Under the pieces are notes generated by a model that worked only from the letters and a program-made list of their open reading frames with translations, was not told the origin of the DNA and searched no databases. From Anaerolineae bacterium (lineage in GTDB: Bacteria > Chloroflexota > Anaerolineae > Aggregatilineales > Aggregatilineaceae): DNA of 64,000 bases. A program made the translations under genes and the position numbers. The DNA is taken from assembly GCA_018432315.1 (NCBI GenBank), contig JAHDLB010000016.1:80869-144868 (forward strand), written 5' to 3'. Of this stretch, positions 24,610 to 32,940 are shown piece after piece. Numbering within the stretch: position 1 is the stretch's first letter; each line of letters begins with the position of its first letter.

Positions 24610-25226
24610 TGACACTACTCTATGCGACCGGTAACCCGGGGAAGGTGATGGAGCTCCGCAAGATCGTCGCGGTCCTGGGGCTGGAGATCGTCGCACCGCA
24701 CGAGATCGGGCTGGCGCTCGATGTGCCGGAGAACGGCGACAGCCTGGAAGCCAACGCCGCCGCCAAAGCAGCGGCCTACGTGGAACGCCTGGGCGATCCG
24801 GACGTGATCGTGCTGGGCGACGACACCGGCGTCGAGATCGACGCGCTGGGCGGCGAGCCGGGGATTCACGTCCGGCGCTGGATCGGGCGGCGCATGACCG
24901 ACCAGGAGATCCTCGACACCTGCCTGGCGCGGATGGCGCACGTTCCACCCGGCGAGCGCGGGGCACAGTTCCGCACGGTGTTCGCCGTGGGGCAGGTGGG
25001 CCGCCCGATCGCGCTGTTCGACGGCACGCTGCGCGGCGAGATTTTGCCCGAGGCCGACCCGCTGCGGATCGAGGGCTTCCCGTTCGAGTCGATCTTCTAC
25101 GTGCCGGACTGGGGCCGGCTGCTGGGCGAGGTGTATCATCTGCCGCCGGCGGAGAAGATGCGCTTCGTCACCCACCGCGAGCGCGCGCTGCGCCACGCGC
25201 TGCCGTATATCCGCAGCCTGATCTAG
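24606..25226 (+). CDS. RdgB/HAM1-type non-canonical purine NTP pyrophosphatase
   Basis: A 206-residue house-cleaning enzyme that hydrolyses dITP, ITP and XTP to monophosphates. The N-terminal motif YATGNPGKVMELR, the metal-binding stretch VLGDDTGVEIDALGGEPG and the phosphate-contact FRTVFAV fit the family. GDDTGVEI and the PGIHVRRW variant of PGxxSAR are slightly divergent. The start is ATG 24606 (or ATG 24609) overlapping the mgtE stop as ATGA. The coupling of an NTPase to a magnesium channel may simply reflect co-expression; the enzyme needs Mg2+. Its stop TAG overlaps the stop of the convergent gene within a CTAG. Confidence 0.85.
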   Translation: MMTLLYATGNPGKVMELRKIVAVLGLEIVAPHEIGLALDVPENGDSLEANAAAKAAAYVERLGDPDVIVLGDDTGVEIDALGGEPGIHVRRWIGRRMTDQEILDTCLARMAHVPPGERGAQFRTVFAVGQVGRPIALFDGTLRGEILPEADPLRIEGFPFESIFYVPDWGRLLGEVYHLPPAEKMRFVTHRERALRHALPYIRSLI

Positions 25227-26503
25227 TCGGTCATGCAGACGACCAGTCCGGGGCCGACGATCACGCAGCCCGACGGCGTGTAAAACGGGTCCGGCGTTCG
25301 CGTGGCCGTGTTGGTAGCCGTTGGCGTGGGCGTCTTGCTGGGCGTTGGCGTCGGCGTGTGGGTGGCGGTCGGGGTGAACGTGGAATGGGGCTCGCTCGCC
25401 GTATCGAGGGCGAGGGTACAGCGATCCTCGACCGTGAGCGACGTGCCGGCCATATCGCCCGCGACGTAGCCCTGGTCACCGAGCGGAGTCGTGACGCCGT
25501 CGAAGTCGAACCAGACGAAAACGGCGTGTCCGGGCAGGACTGAAGCGACGGTGTACCAGCCAGGAGCGCCGCCGGAGGCGGATGCGCTGACGGGCGGCGT
25601 GGAGCCCTCGCCATCCCAGATGGTGACGTTCGACTGGTGGAACGGGATCGCGATGCCCACCGACACGAAATCCAGCGCGATGGGGGGCAGGCCGGTGGTG
25701 TTCCAGTTGCCGGTGAAGCCTGTGATCTGGACGATCTCCGGGCTCTGGTTGGTGAACACTGCGCGCACGACGGCATCGGTATCGAACGACTGGAACTGAA
25801 ACGCGAAATCGTCGCACGAGGGCACGGAGGTCGGCGTTGCGGTGAGCATGGGCGGCGTGGGCGCGAGGAGCGTGAGCGCGATAGAGCAGTTCTGATTGCC
25901 CCCGTTCCATTCCGTGCCGAAATACAGCGTGGTGCCGGTGAAGTCGTGGAGCGTATAATACGCGCTCAGGTCCGGTGGGCCGTTGAGGAACTCGATCTGC
26001 CAGGGGGCGGTGGTGCCGGCGTCGACCACGCGAAGGCGCCAATCATCGATCCACCCCGGCGCGGTGTTGTCGAGGTCGGTGCCGGGCGTCAGGTCGATCC
26101 CGTCCCAGAACGAGTTCCAGCCCGCGAAGCGCATCCGGGCCGCGTACATGCCGGGGAACAGGGTGTGCTTGTGCCAGGGGACGGCGGCGCGGGTGAGGAA
26201 CACCGGCGCCAGCGCGTTGTCGTTGCGGACGCGAATCACGAGCCTGTTCCCCTCCAGGCCGGCATCGACGAGGGCGAGCAGGGCGCAGTCCGGCGTTGGG
26301 GTGGCCGTGGGCGTGTACGATGGACGCGCGGTGCTCGAAGGTGTGAACGTGGCTTGCAGGGCCGGTTGGAATTCGGAGTGGATAACGGGAGCGTCGGTTT
26401 TGGCGGCCTGCGCCGTCCACCGGAAAGCGGAATAGAGCCCCAGGATGATGGTGAACGTGACGAACAGGGAGACTGCAAAGCGAATTCGAATGCGCATGTG
26501 CAC
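25223..26503 (-). CDS. Secreted protein of unknown function with two Cys-bounded domains and Thr-Pro linkers
   Basis: A 426-residue exported protein. A signal/anchor helix (about 10-33) is followed by a short Thr-Pro linker, a first beta-rich domain (about 73-220) starting at Cys (DCALLALVDAG) and ending NCSIALTLL, a linker, a second domain (about 230-365) starting SCDDFAFQFQ and ending RCTLALD, a longer Thr-Pro spacer (about 372-405) and a final motif with two Cys. Both domains are bounded by Cys in the same way, suggesting a duplicated disulfide-closed fold. No enzyme motif is seen. The last 20 residues resemble the C-terminus of the S8 protease in this window. A good promoter lies upstream. 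Confidence 0.65.
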   Translation of the reverse strand: MHMRIRIRFAVSLFVTFTIILGLYSAFRWTAQAAKTDAPVIHSEFQPALQATFTPSSTARPSYTPTATPTPDCALLALVDAGLEGNRLVIRVRNDNALAPVFLTRAAVPWHKHTLFPGMYAARMRFAGWNSFWDGIDLTPGTDLDNTAPGWIDDWRLRVVDAGTTAPWQIEFLNGPPDLSAYYTLHDFTGTTLYFGTEWNGGNQNCSIALTLLAPTPPMLTATPTSVPSCDDFAFQFQSFDTDAVVRAVFTNQSPEIVQITGFTGNWNTTGLPPIALDFVSVGIAIPFHQSNVTIWDGEGSTPPVSASASGGAPGWYTVASVLPGHAVFVWFDFDGVTTPLGDQGYVAGDMAGTSLTVEDRCTLALDTASEPHSTFTPTATHTPTPTPSKTPTPTATNTATRTPDPFYTPSGCVIVGPGLVVCMTD

Positions 26504-26541
26504 GAATAGGTCCCTGGCAAAGACTTGAACAGTTAATATAG

Positions 26542-26571
26542 AGTATACATGAGCATCTGATCATAAGTCAA
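26542..26571 (-). promoter_or_regulatory. Promoter of the secreted protein gene
   Basis: On the minus strand: TTGACT (26566-26571), an 18-bp spacer and TATACT (26542-26547), about 38 nt before the ATG, in an AT-rich divergent region. Confidence 0.7.
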
Positions 26572-26646
26572 TCTGCACATATTCATTTTTGTTCTATGAA
26601 TTACTCATTTACTTGCGTGTGGTTTCATGTCCGAAAGGAGAGACTC

Positions 26647-27129
26647 ATGTCCAATTCACTCAGTTCCAGCGCCCAGCGGGTGCAGGATGCCCTGGCCGCG
26701 CTGGGATTCGGCGCGTTCACCGTGGTCGAGCTGCCGGACTCGACGCGCACGGCGGTCGAAGCGGCCCAGGCCATCGGCTGCACGGTCGAGCAGATCGTCA
26801 AGTCGCTGGTCTTCAAGGGGCGCCAGACCGATCAGCCCGTTCTGGTCGTCGCCAGCGGGCCCAATCGCGTCAACACGCAGACCGTCGCCGCGCTGCTGGG
26901 CGAGCCGGTCGACAAGCCGGACGCCGATTACGTCCGCGCGCGCACCGGGTTCGTGATCGGCGGCGTGCCGCCGGTCGGCCACAGCGAGCCGCTGGCGACG
27001 TTCATCGACCAGGACCTGTTGCAGTACGACACGATCTGGGCGGCGGCAGGCACGCCGCGCGCGGTCTTCGAGCTGACGCCGGACGACCTGGTGAAGATGA
27101 CCGGCGGGCAGGTGATCGACGTCGGTTGA
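26647..27129 (+). CDS. YbaK/EbsC-type aminoacyl-tRNA deacylase
   Basis: A 160-residue YbaK-fold protein. The characteristic pattern is a helix, then the catalytic-site lysine in QIVKSLVFKG, the VASGPNRVN strand-loop, and the substrate-pocket loop FVIGGVPPVGH, in which Gly-Gly-x-x-Pro-x-Gly-His is diagnostic. The family hydrolyses mischarged Cys-tRNA(Pro) or related aminoacyl-tRNAs in trans. The start ATG 26647 is fixed by AAAGGAGA 6 nt upstream; an upstream in-frame ATG has no such site. It is monocistronic, divergent from the secreted protein gene. The precise tRNA specificity cannot be told. Confidence 0.85.
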   Translation: MSNSLSSSAQRVQDALAALGFGAFTVVELPDSTRTAVEAAQAIGCTVEQIVKSLVFKGRQTDQPVLVVASGPNRVNTQTVAALLGEPVDKPDADYVRARTGFVIGGVPPVGHSEPLATFIDQDLLQYDTIWAAAGTPRAVFELTPDDLVKMTGGQVIDVG

Positions 27130-27257
27130 TCGCGGGTTGATTGCGAGGCGATCGCGCAAACGACAGCGCGAGAACGGGGCAGCCGGGGCGGGCCGCAGGG
27201 CGCGCCCCCTGTGATTCACCCCAATTGCACGATCTCCAAAAATTAATTAAAAATTAA

Positions 27258-27287
27258 TTGACTGTAGAGACTGGGTCAACTTATAAT
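27258..27287 (+). promoter_or_regulatory. Promoter with AATTAATT repeats
   Basis: TTGACT (27258-27263), an 18-bp spacer and a perfect TATAAT (27282-27287). Immediately upstream, and touching the -35, are two palindromic AATTAATT octamers (27241-27248 and 27252-27259), one helical turn apart. They may be an UP-like element or an operator. Confidence 0.7.
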
Positions 27288-27326
27288 GAAGCTGCTTGTT
27301 CGCGTTTTATGTATTTGGGGGTGACC

Positions 27327-28250
27327 ATGTTCTCTCGCCATGCAGTATCGGCCATCGTAGCTTTCGCCATCGTGATTAGCCTGCTGGCAACGTTCGGTTC
27401 GGCGTCTGCCGAATCCATCTTCATCGATTTCGAGCAGTACCCGCACGGCACGCCCCTCTCGGGGATCAGCGAGCCGGGTGTGAACTTCCAGGCCAGCGCA
27501 GGGATCATGATCTCCGAAGTGGAGAGCGGCGGCCCTACGGGTAACGTCCTCGCCACGACGTGGATCGCGGAGTCCGCATCACTGACCGTCACGACCAACC
27601 CGAGCGCATCCGCGATCGCGTTCGACTACGTTGCCTTTCCCTTTCAGGCGACGACCGTGACGTTCTACCATCAAGGTGCGGTGGTACACTCGGCGCAATT
27701 GACCGCCGTCATGATGCTCACGGGGGTCAGCACGCCAGCTTTCGAAACGTTCAGGTACGAAGGGTTATTCGATAAGTTCGTCATCAGCATGGAGATGGTG
27801 CGTCTTCGGGATGAGGTGCGCGATCCGGATATGTTTGCTCTGCCGCTCGCGATTGTGCTGGACAACATCGCCATCACGCTGAGCGGCTCGCCTTCCACCG
27901 CGCCCGACGACCGGCTGAACTGGGGCTACTGCGACCTGAAGGCGGCGATCTACCAGCGGACGGGGCCGGATGGCACGCCGGCGCTGCACGTCTACGGGGT
28001 CGACGGGGCCAGCGACGGGCACTTCCTGCTGGACGTGACCGGGCCGGACCTCGCGCCGTACGTCGCCGAGCCGCCGCAGGGGCAGAACGTGCTGATCGAG
28101 GAGGCGGGGAACGTGCAGCTCTACGCGCTGATCTCGGGCGAGTTCTCGCTGCACATCCACATGGACGATCAGGGGAACGTGTGCGCGTGGGTGTTCGACG
28201 GCCTGCCGCCGGTCAACACGCACATCGTCAACTACAACATGGTCCAGTAA
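27327..28250 (+). CDS. Secreted protein, paralogue A with duplicated C-terminal module
   Basis: A 307-residue exported protein. The start ATG 27327 (MFSRHAVSAIVAF) is chosen because GGGGGTGA precedes it and a signal peptide (about 1-28, ending ASA) follows at once. Residues 30-185 form a beta-rich domain beginning FIDFEQYPHGTPLSGI, as in jelly-roll domains of extracellular proteins. Residues 190-307 are a module (DDRLNWGYCDLKAAIYQRTG onward) almost identical to the end of the gene 1 kb downstream. Function is unknown. The stop is followed by a 3' segment also shared with the paralogue. It is expressed from its own strong promoter. Confidence 0.7.
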   Translation: MFSRHAVSAIVAFAIVISLLATFGSASAESIFIDFEQYPHGTPLSGISEPGVNFQASAGIMISEVESGGPTGNVLATTWIAESASLTVTTNPSASAIAFDYVAFPFQATTVTFYHQGAVVHSAQLTAVMMLTGVSTPAFETFRYEGLFDKFVISMEMVRLRDEVRDPDMFALPLAIVLDNIAITLSGSPSTAPDDRLNWGYCDLKAAIYQRTGPDGTPALHVYGVDGASDGHFLLDVTGPDLAPYVAEPPQGQNVLIEEAGNVQLYALISGEFSLHIHMDDQGNVCAWVFDGLPPVNTHIVNYNMVQ

Positions 28251-28282
28251 AGCACCTTCTCCCTGGAGGGTGTTTGCCGGGG
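27901..28282 (+). repeat. 382-bp direct repeat, copy A
   Basis: It covers the last 116 codons of paralogue A plus 32 nt after the stop. It matches 28890-29271 with only scattered substitutions, mostly synonymous, apart from the differing last codons. Confidence 0.9.
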
Positions 28283-28323
28283 AGGGCCGATGCGCTCGCC
28301 CTGGTGTAATATGAGGAGTGACC

Positions 28324-28350
28324 AGCCGGGTGTGATTCGCGCACCCGGCT
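28324..28350 (+). other. Perfect stem-loop upstream of paralogue B
   Basis: A 9-bp perfect stem, AGCCGGGTG / CACCCGGCT, with a 9-nt loop, about 77 nt before the start of paralogue B. No T-run follows, so it is either a leader structure or the weak terminator of paralogue A. Confidence 0.45.
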
Positions 28351-28426
28351 GTAGGGCATCTGGCGGATGTCCACTGAATCCGTTTTCGCCGTTTGGCGAA
28401 TTCCTCTATTCAAAAGGATGGCTAAG

Positions 28427-29239
28427 ATGTTTTTTCGGGGCCGCTCGACATGGAGTCTTGTGTTGGTTGGGTTGGTCATGGTCTTGCTCGCGTCCGGCTG
28501 CGAGTTCCGCTATAAGTCGTTCACCATGGACCGTACGGGATTCACCGTAAACGGCATTGGCGACAACGCTGCAAACTTAACCACTTTCATTGAACCCGTC
28601 ATGGGACCGGTAGAACGGATCGGGTTGCGCGCATTCGATGGGGCGGGCAACGTGATTTACTGGGAAGACATATATGCGCAGGTGCCCATCGGCATGCGCC
28701 CTTCTGATCTTGGGTTCAATTCTGACTCTATCACGTGGGATCCGGCGCCACGCTATAACCCGATCACGGTCGAGTACTTCAATCCGCCCACGGACCTGCT
28801 GCCCGCCGAGATCCTCATCGCCAGGTTCAAGGGCGAGATCCCCGGCCTGCCGTTCTTCGGAGCGCAGGCTCCGGGCGAGCCGGCGCAGCCGCCCGACGAC
28901 CGGCTGAACTGGGGCTACTGCGACCTGAAGGCGGCGATCTACCAGCGGACGGGGCCGGACGGCACGCCGGCGCTGCACGTCTACGGGGTCGACGGGGCCA
29001 GCGACGGGCACTTCCTGCTGGACGTGACCGGGCCGGACCTCGCGCCGTATGTCGCCGAGCCGCCGCAGGGGCAGAACGTGCTGATCGAGGAGGCGGGGAA
29101 CGTGCAGCTCTACGCGCTGATTTCGGGCGAATTCTCGCTGCACATCCACATGGACGGCCAGGGGAACGTGTGCGCGTGGGTGTTCGACGGCCTGCCGCCG
29201 GTCAACACGCACATCGTCAACTACAACATGTACGAGTAA
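28427..29239 (+). CDS. Lipoprotein, paralogue B with duplicated C-terminal module
   Basis: A 270-residue lipoprotein. ATG 28427 is preferred because AAAAGGA lies 8 nt upstream and the signal peptide (MFFRGRSTWSLVLVGLVMVL) ends in a lipobox LASGC; ATG 28418 is too close to the same site. The N-terminal domain (about 25-150) is unrelated by eye to that of paralogue A. Residues 153-270 repeat its C-terminal module at near identity, ending NYNMYE instead of NYNMVQ. The shared module, on a lipid-anchored protein in one case and a secreted protein in the other, is probably a recognition or anchoring domain. Function is unknown. Confidence 0.7.
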   Translation: MFFRGRSTWSLVLVGLVMVLLASGCEFRYKSFTMDRTGFTVNGIGDNAANLTTFIEPVMGPVERIGLRAFDGAGNVIYWEDIYAQVPIGMRPSDLGFNSDSITWDPAPRYNPITVEYFNPPTDLLPAEILIARFKGEIPGLPFFGAQAPGEPAQPPDDRLNWGYCDLKAAIYQRTGPDGTPALHVYGVDGASDGHFLLDVTGPDLAPYVAEPPQGQNVLIEEAGNVQLYALISGEFSLHIHMDGQGNVCAWVFDGLPPVNTHIVNYNMYE

Positions 29240-29271
29240 GGCACCTTCTCCCTGGAGGGTGTTTGCCGGGG
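28890..29271 (+). repeat. 382-bp direct repeat, copy B
   Basis: Second copy, exactly 989 bp from copy A, including the stop region and the following CACCTTCTCCCTGGAGGGTG segment, which may form a weak hairpin before GTTTG. Confidence 0.9.
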
Positions 29272-29300
29272 CGAGCGCGTTGGCCCGCCCCGGCGCGGTG

Positions 29301-29690
29301 TTACCCTACGAACTGGACGATTCCCAGGAAGTTGCCTTCGGGGTCTTTGAACCACGCGGCCCGTTCGTTGGCTACGTCGGCAATCCCCTGCCGGTTGGTT
29401 TTGAGTCCCGGTAGATCGTAGTGCTCGAATTCGATGCCTCTGGCATTCAGCTCGCGCACCGCCTCCTCGATATCATCGACGATCCAGATCACTGCCGTGT
29501 GATCGGCCTGCGTGGGCGTCGCCCGGCGATAGATGCCGAGCTGGGTGCCGTATCCACACTCAAACATGAGGGCTTCCTCGCTGGATATGGCCTCGTTCAC
29601 CGGCAGGCCGAGTTTGTTCTCGTAGAAGCTGCGGGCACGTTCCAAACTGACGACGGGTAACATAGGGGCGATCGGTGAATGGGCTAGCAT
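29301..29690 (-). CDS. VOC-family (glyoxalase/bleomycin-resistance-like) protein
   Basis: A 129-residue protein made of two paired beta-alpha-beta-beta-beta modules. It starts MLAHSPIAPMLPVVSLERAR, a typical VOC opening, with FYENKLGLPV, then IWIVDDIEEAVRELNARGIEF in the second half and FKDPEGNFLGIVQ at the end. VOC proteins use a metal site for isomerase, dioxygenase or resistance roles, or merely bind ligands. The terminal Glu of the usual N-x-(I/L)-x-(L/F)-x-(E/Q) is Gln (FLGIVQ). The substrate is unknown. It is monocistronic, with an AT-rich upstream region shared with the divergent hydrolase. Confidence 0.85.
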   Translation of the reverse strand: MLAHSPIAPMLPVVSLERARSFYENKLGLPVNEAISSEEALMFECGYGTQLGIYRRATPTQADHTAVIWIVDDIEEAVRELNARGIEFEHYDLPGLKTNRQGIADVANERAAWFKDPEGNFLGIVQFVG

Positions 29691-29879
29691 GGTATGTCTC
29701 CCTGTGCGTCTATTCTTTCATTATTGAAGATATGCTATAAGTATATTTGAAATAATGTCAGGTGGGAAGTGCCTGCGGGCGGCATGTGCTGTATAATGGC
29801 GGCCACGATCACGACAGCGCCTGTCGTTCGTTCTCCGCGCGTCGATCCCGGATCACGCGTGCCACGAGGAGCCACGAGT

Positions 29880-31142
29880 ATGGTTCGAATTGCCCTGGTT
29901 GTGTGTATGGCTGTCGCGATTTTCGCCGCGAGCGTCGGCCCGGCGGCGGCGCAGAGCGGCCCGGATGCCTGGACCGCCTATGAGCTCAATCTGCGCGCCG
30001 GGCCGGGCGGGGATCACGCCGTGCTGGCCGTGCTGCCGCCCAGCACGCCGCTGGTCGCCGAGGCGCGCAGCGCGGACTCGACCTGGCTGCTGGTCCGGAC
30101 GGCGGACGGGGCGCGGCGCGGCTGGGTGGCCGCCGGGTACCTGGAATATGGGCCGGGGATCGTGGTAGCGCGGCTGCCGGTGAGCGAGGCGCTCGCGGGC
30201 GACTCGCCGCCGCCGCCGGACAACGCGCCCGCCGAGGACGATCCCGCCGCCGTGGACGTGCCCCCCAACGGTGCGCTCGACGGCATGGAGCTGCTCTACG
30301 ACTCCGGCCACTCGCGCTATTACCGGATCGCGTATTGGAGCGACGGCCTGCGCGTGATCGGCTACCTCGGGCTGCCGATCGGGCCGGGGCCGTACCCGGT
30401 GATCATCTACAACCGGGGCGGGTCGTGGAACCAGGGCGCGCTGGACGGGCACGAACTGGTTCCGCTGGTCGAGGCGGGATACCTCGCGGTCGGGTCGCAG
30501 TATCGCGGCAACGGGGGCAGCGAGGGCAGCGAGACGTTCGGCGACGGCGACGTGAACGACGTCCTCAACCTGATCCCGCTGGTGGCGCAGTTTCCGGAGG
30601 CCGACATGGGCCGGATCGGGATGCTCGGCTATTCGCGCGGGGGTATGGTGACGTACATGGCGCTCAAGGAAGACACGCTGCGCGGCACCGGCGCGATCAA
30701 GGCCGCGGTGACGGTCGGCGGGCTGGCGGACCTGTTCATGTGGCGCAACGATCGCCCCGAGATCGCGTATGCGGCCTATCTGGCGCTGATCGGCACGCGG
30801 CCCGAAACGGCGCCCGACCTGTTCAAGGCGCGCTCGGCGGTGTTCTGGCCGGAGCTGATCAACGCGCCGCTGCTGCTGCTCCACGGGGAAGCCGACCAGG
30901 AAGTCTCGGCGGACCAGTCGCGCGCGCTGGCCGGGCACCTGCAAAACGCCGGGAAGACGGTCAGGCTGGTCGTCTACGAGGGCGGCGACCACGGGCTGAG
31001 CGGCCAGGCCATGGGCCTGCCCGCCGCGCTGGACTGGTTCCAGCAGTGTTTCGGATGGGATGGGGCCAACCGCACCTTCGACGCCCACCTGAGCGACATC
31101 CAGGCGGTCAGCACGTGGTTCTGGGAGCGCGGCTGGCGTTAG
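29880..31142 (+). CDS. Secreted SH3b-alpha/beta hydrolase (prolyl-oligopeptidase-like)
   Basis: A 420-residue exported enzyme. The start ATG 29880 (MVRIALVVCMAVAIF) follows GAGGAG and leads into a signal peptide ending AAAQ. An SH3b domain (about 33-92, ELNLRAGPGGDHAVLAVLP) and a Pro/Asp-rich linker precede an alpha/beta hydrolase domain (about 135-405). The nucleophile elbow is LGYSRGGM, the acid is in LLHGEADQEV, and the histidine is in EGGDHGLSG. The pattern resembles dienelactone hydrolase and prolyl oligopeptidase relatives. SH3b probably tethers it to the cell wall. TATAAT at 29792-29797 is a candidate -10. Its stop overlaps that of the convergent gene by 4 nt. Confidence 0.88.
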   Translation: MVRIALVVCMAVAIFAASVGPAAAQSGPDAWTAYELNLRAGPGGDHAVLAVLPPSTPLVAEARSADSTWLLVRTADGARRGWVAAGYLEYGPGIVVARLPVSEALAGDSPPPPDNAPAEDDPAAVDVPPNGALDGMELLYDSGHSRYYRIAYWSDGLRVIGYLGLPIGPGPYPVIIYNRGGSWNQGALDGHELVPLVEAGYLAVGSQYRGNGGSEGSETFGDGDVNDVLNLIPLVAQFPEADMGRIGMLGYSRGGMVTYMALKEDTLRGTGAIKAAVTVGGLADLFMWRNDRPEIAYAAYLALIGTRPETAPDLFKARSAVFWPELINAPLLLLHGEADQEVSADQSRALAGHLQNAGKTVRLVVYEGGDHGLSGQAMGLPAALDWFQQCFGWDGANRTFDAHLSDIQAVSTWFWERGWR

Positions 31143-32728
31143 GCGTATCCCGGCAGCGGCGGCACGTTGACCCGGTACGCGCCCGCGTGCACCGTCCCGA
31201 TGACGAACAGCGTCGCGCCGCCCCACAGCCCCAGCAGCGCCAGCCCGGCCAGCACGGCGTAGACCACCGCGCCGGTTTCGGCCAGCTCCACGTCATCCGG
31301 ATCGGCCTGGGCATCGCTGAAGCGTTCCTCGAACAGCGTGACGGCGGGGTAGGCTTCGCGCAGGGCCGCCTGGTAGCGCTCCTGGGTGAGCACGATGCCC
31401 GCCACGGCGATCAGCACCACCGCCAGCCCCAGGCTCAGGAACAGCACCACCAGCCCGAAGATGCTCCAGCGTCGACCGGCCCGCGCGCGCTGGTGGCGGA
31501 TGTGCGCCGCGCCGGGACCATCTTCGTAGACGCGGCCATCCGCCTCTAGCACCAGGTAGGCCATGTCCGGCTTGAAGCCGCTCACCAACACGATCAGCAG
31601 GTACCATAGGAAGCCGATCACCGACACCAGCGCCAGCATCCAGCCCCCCACGCCGAGCTGCTTGCCCTGCGAGAGCGTCGCCTCGTGCGGCGCGTGGACG
31701 TGCAGCCGATAGCCGCCGTATACGTACGCCTGGACCCGCTGCTGCAAATACGCCACGCCCGGATCGGGCATGTAGGCGGGCATGGGCTGCGGGACCGGCC
31801 CCGGCGGCGGGGTGTACGGCGCGGGCGGCACGCGGGGCGTGGCGGCGGCCTCTTGCGACTCGCGGACGAGCGTCGACTCGTCGGGGATGCCTGGCTCGTC
31901 GAGGTGCTGGCGAAACTGCGCGGTCGGCATCTCGGAGTCGTCCAGGCCGGCGTCGCCCATCTCGTCCGCGGGATGCACGAGGTCCTCAGTCAGGCGCGGC
32001 ATGGTCTTCTCGGCGGCGAAATCCACCGCGGGCCCGGCTGGCTCCGGTTCCTGGGCGTTCGTGTCCGCGTCCTGCGGCGGCGCTTCCGGCTCCGGCTCTG
32101 TTTCCGGCTCAGCCCCCGGGCCGGAATCTTGACGGCTGCCGGCAGGCTCCGGCGCGGCTTCTTCTGGGACCTCGTCACCGGCGCGGTCTTCCGGTTCATC
32201 GGGGACGTCCGGGGGCGGCGGCGGCATGTTGGCGCGCGTCGCGTCGGGCAGGCCGGGCACGGCCAGGTCAGTCAGATCGTCGTGCGGCGCGGGCTCGTCC
32301 GCCTCCGCGAGTGGTGCCGGCTCGGAGGGGACGGTATGGGCACGCGTCGCGCCGGGCGCCTCGGGCCCGTCCGCCGGTTCCTCTTCCTCAGGGGGCGCCG
32401 GCTCGCGCTCGCCGGGGGATTCCGGCCCGGCGGGTTCGGCGGCGAAGACGGGTTTCGCCCAGGGCAGGCGCGTCGTCGGCTGGTCGATCTCGCCCACGAT
32501 CTCGATCGGGCTGTCGCTGCCGGGCTCCTCGGCGGGCGGCTCCGGCGGGGACGCGTCCGATTCGGGGGCGGGCTCAGCCGCCGCCGGTTGGGGCGGCGGA
32601 TCGTCGAGCGGAAAATCGCAGCGCGGGCAGTGCCGGTCCTCGCTCAAGACATACGCGCCACAGTTGGGACACTCGCGGATGTTGTCGGTCAAGAGATCGG
32701 TCCTTTTCCACAGCAGGCGTGTTCTCAT
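31139..32728 (-). CDS. Zinc-ribbon membrane protein with a long acidic Pro-rich region
   Basis: A 529-residue protein. An N-terminal zinc ribbon (CPNCGAYVLSEDRHCPRCDF, about 20-39) is followed by about 290 residues rich in Glu, Pro and Ala, likely disordered, and a C-terminal membrane part with three helices (about 365-390, 420-450 and 480-510). Zinc ribbons joined to disordered linkers and membrane anchors are frequent in Chloroflexi, with no known function. Two starts are possible: ATG 32728 with a poor ribosome binding site, or TTG 32692, preceded 8 nt upstream by AAAAGGA, which would put the zinc ribbon at residue 8. Confidence 0.7.
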   Translation of the reverse strand: MRTRLLWKRTDLLTDNIRECPNCGAYVLSEDRHCPRCDFPLDDPPPQPAAAEPAPESDASPPEPPAEEPGSDSPIEIVGEIDQPTTRLPWAKPVFAAEPAGPESPGEREPAPPEEEEPADGPEAPGATRAHTVPSEPAPLAEADEPAPHDDLTDLAVPGLPDATRANMPPPPPDVPDEPEDRAGDEVPEEAAPEPAGSRQDSGPGAEPETEPEPEAPPQDADTNAQEPEPAGPAVDFAAEKTMPRLTEDLVHPADEMGDAGLDDSEMPTAQFRQHLDEPGIPDESTLVRESQEAAATPRVPPAPYTPPPGPVPQPMPAYMPDPGVAYLQQRVQAYVYGGYRLHVHAPHEATLSQGKQLGVGGWMLALVSVIGFLWYLLIVLVSGFKPDMAYLVLEADGRVYEDGPGAAHIRHQRARAGRRWSIFGLVVLFLSLGLAVVLIAVAGIVLTQERYQAALREAYPAVTLFEERFSDAQADPDDVELAETGAVVYAVLAGLALLGLWGGATLFVIGTVHAGAYRVNVPPLPGYA

Positions 32729-32847
32729 TGTACCCTGCTTTGGCCGGGCTGCCCCATGCTCACCGGGCGGTTACCACGCGCTTGCACGACTGCCCGGCGA
32801 TCCGCATCTCACCGCGCCCCGGTTTGAGGAGAACGCGCGCAGCAGGC

Positions 32848-32897
32848 TTGACAGGCGGCCAAAAAGGATTATATACTGTTTATGGAACCGGTTCCAT
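32848..32897 (+). promoter_or_regulatory. Promoter and LacI-type operator of the regulator gene
   Basis: A consensus TTGACA (32848-32853), an 18-bp spacer and TATACT (32872-32877). The perfect 16-bp palindrome ATGGAACCGGTTCCAT (32882-32897) covers the expected start site, so binding would repress directly. A second copy of the core lies before the glycosidase gene. Confidence 0.88.
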
Positions 32898-32940
32898 TTT
32901 TTCGCCTGATATTTCTATCACGCTTACGTTAGTTTTCTTG

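Noticed and set aside
27327..29271. Transposon or integron cassette as the cause of the 382-bp duplication
   Set aside because: No transposase, integrase, terminal inverted repeats or target-site duplication is visible around the copies.
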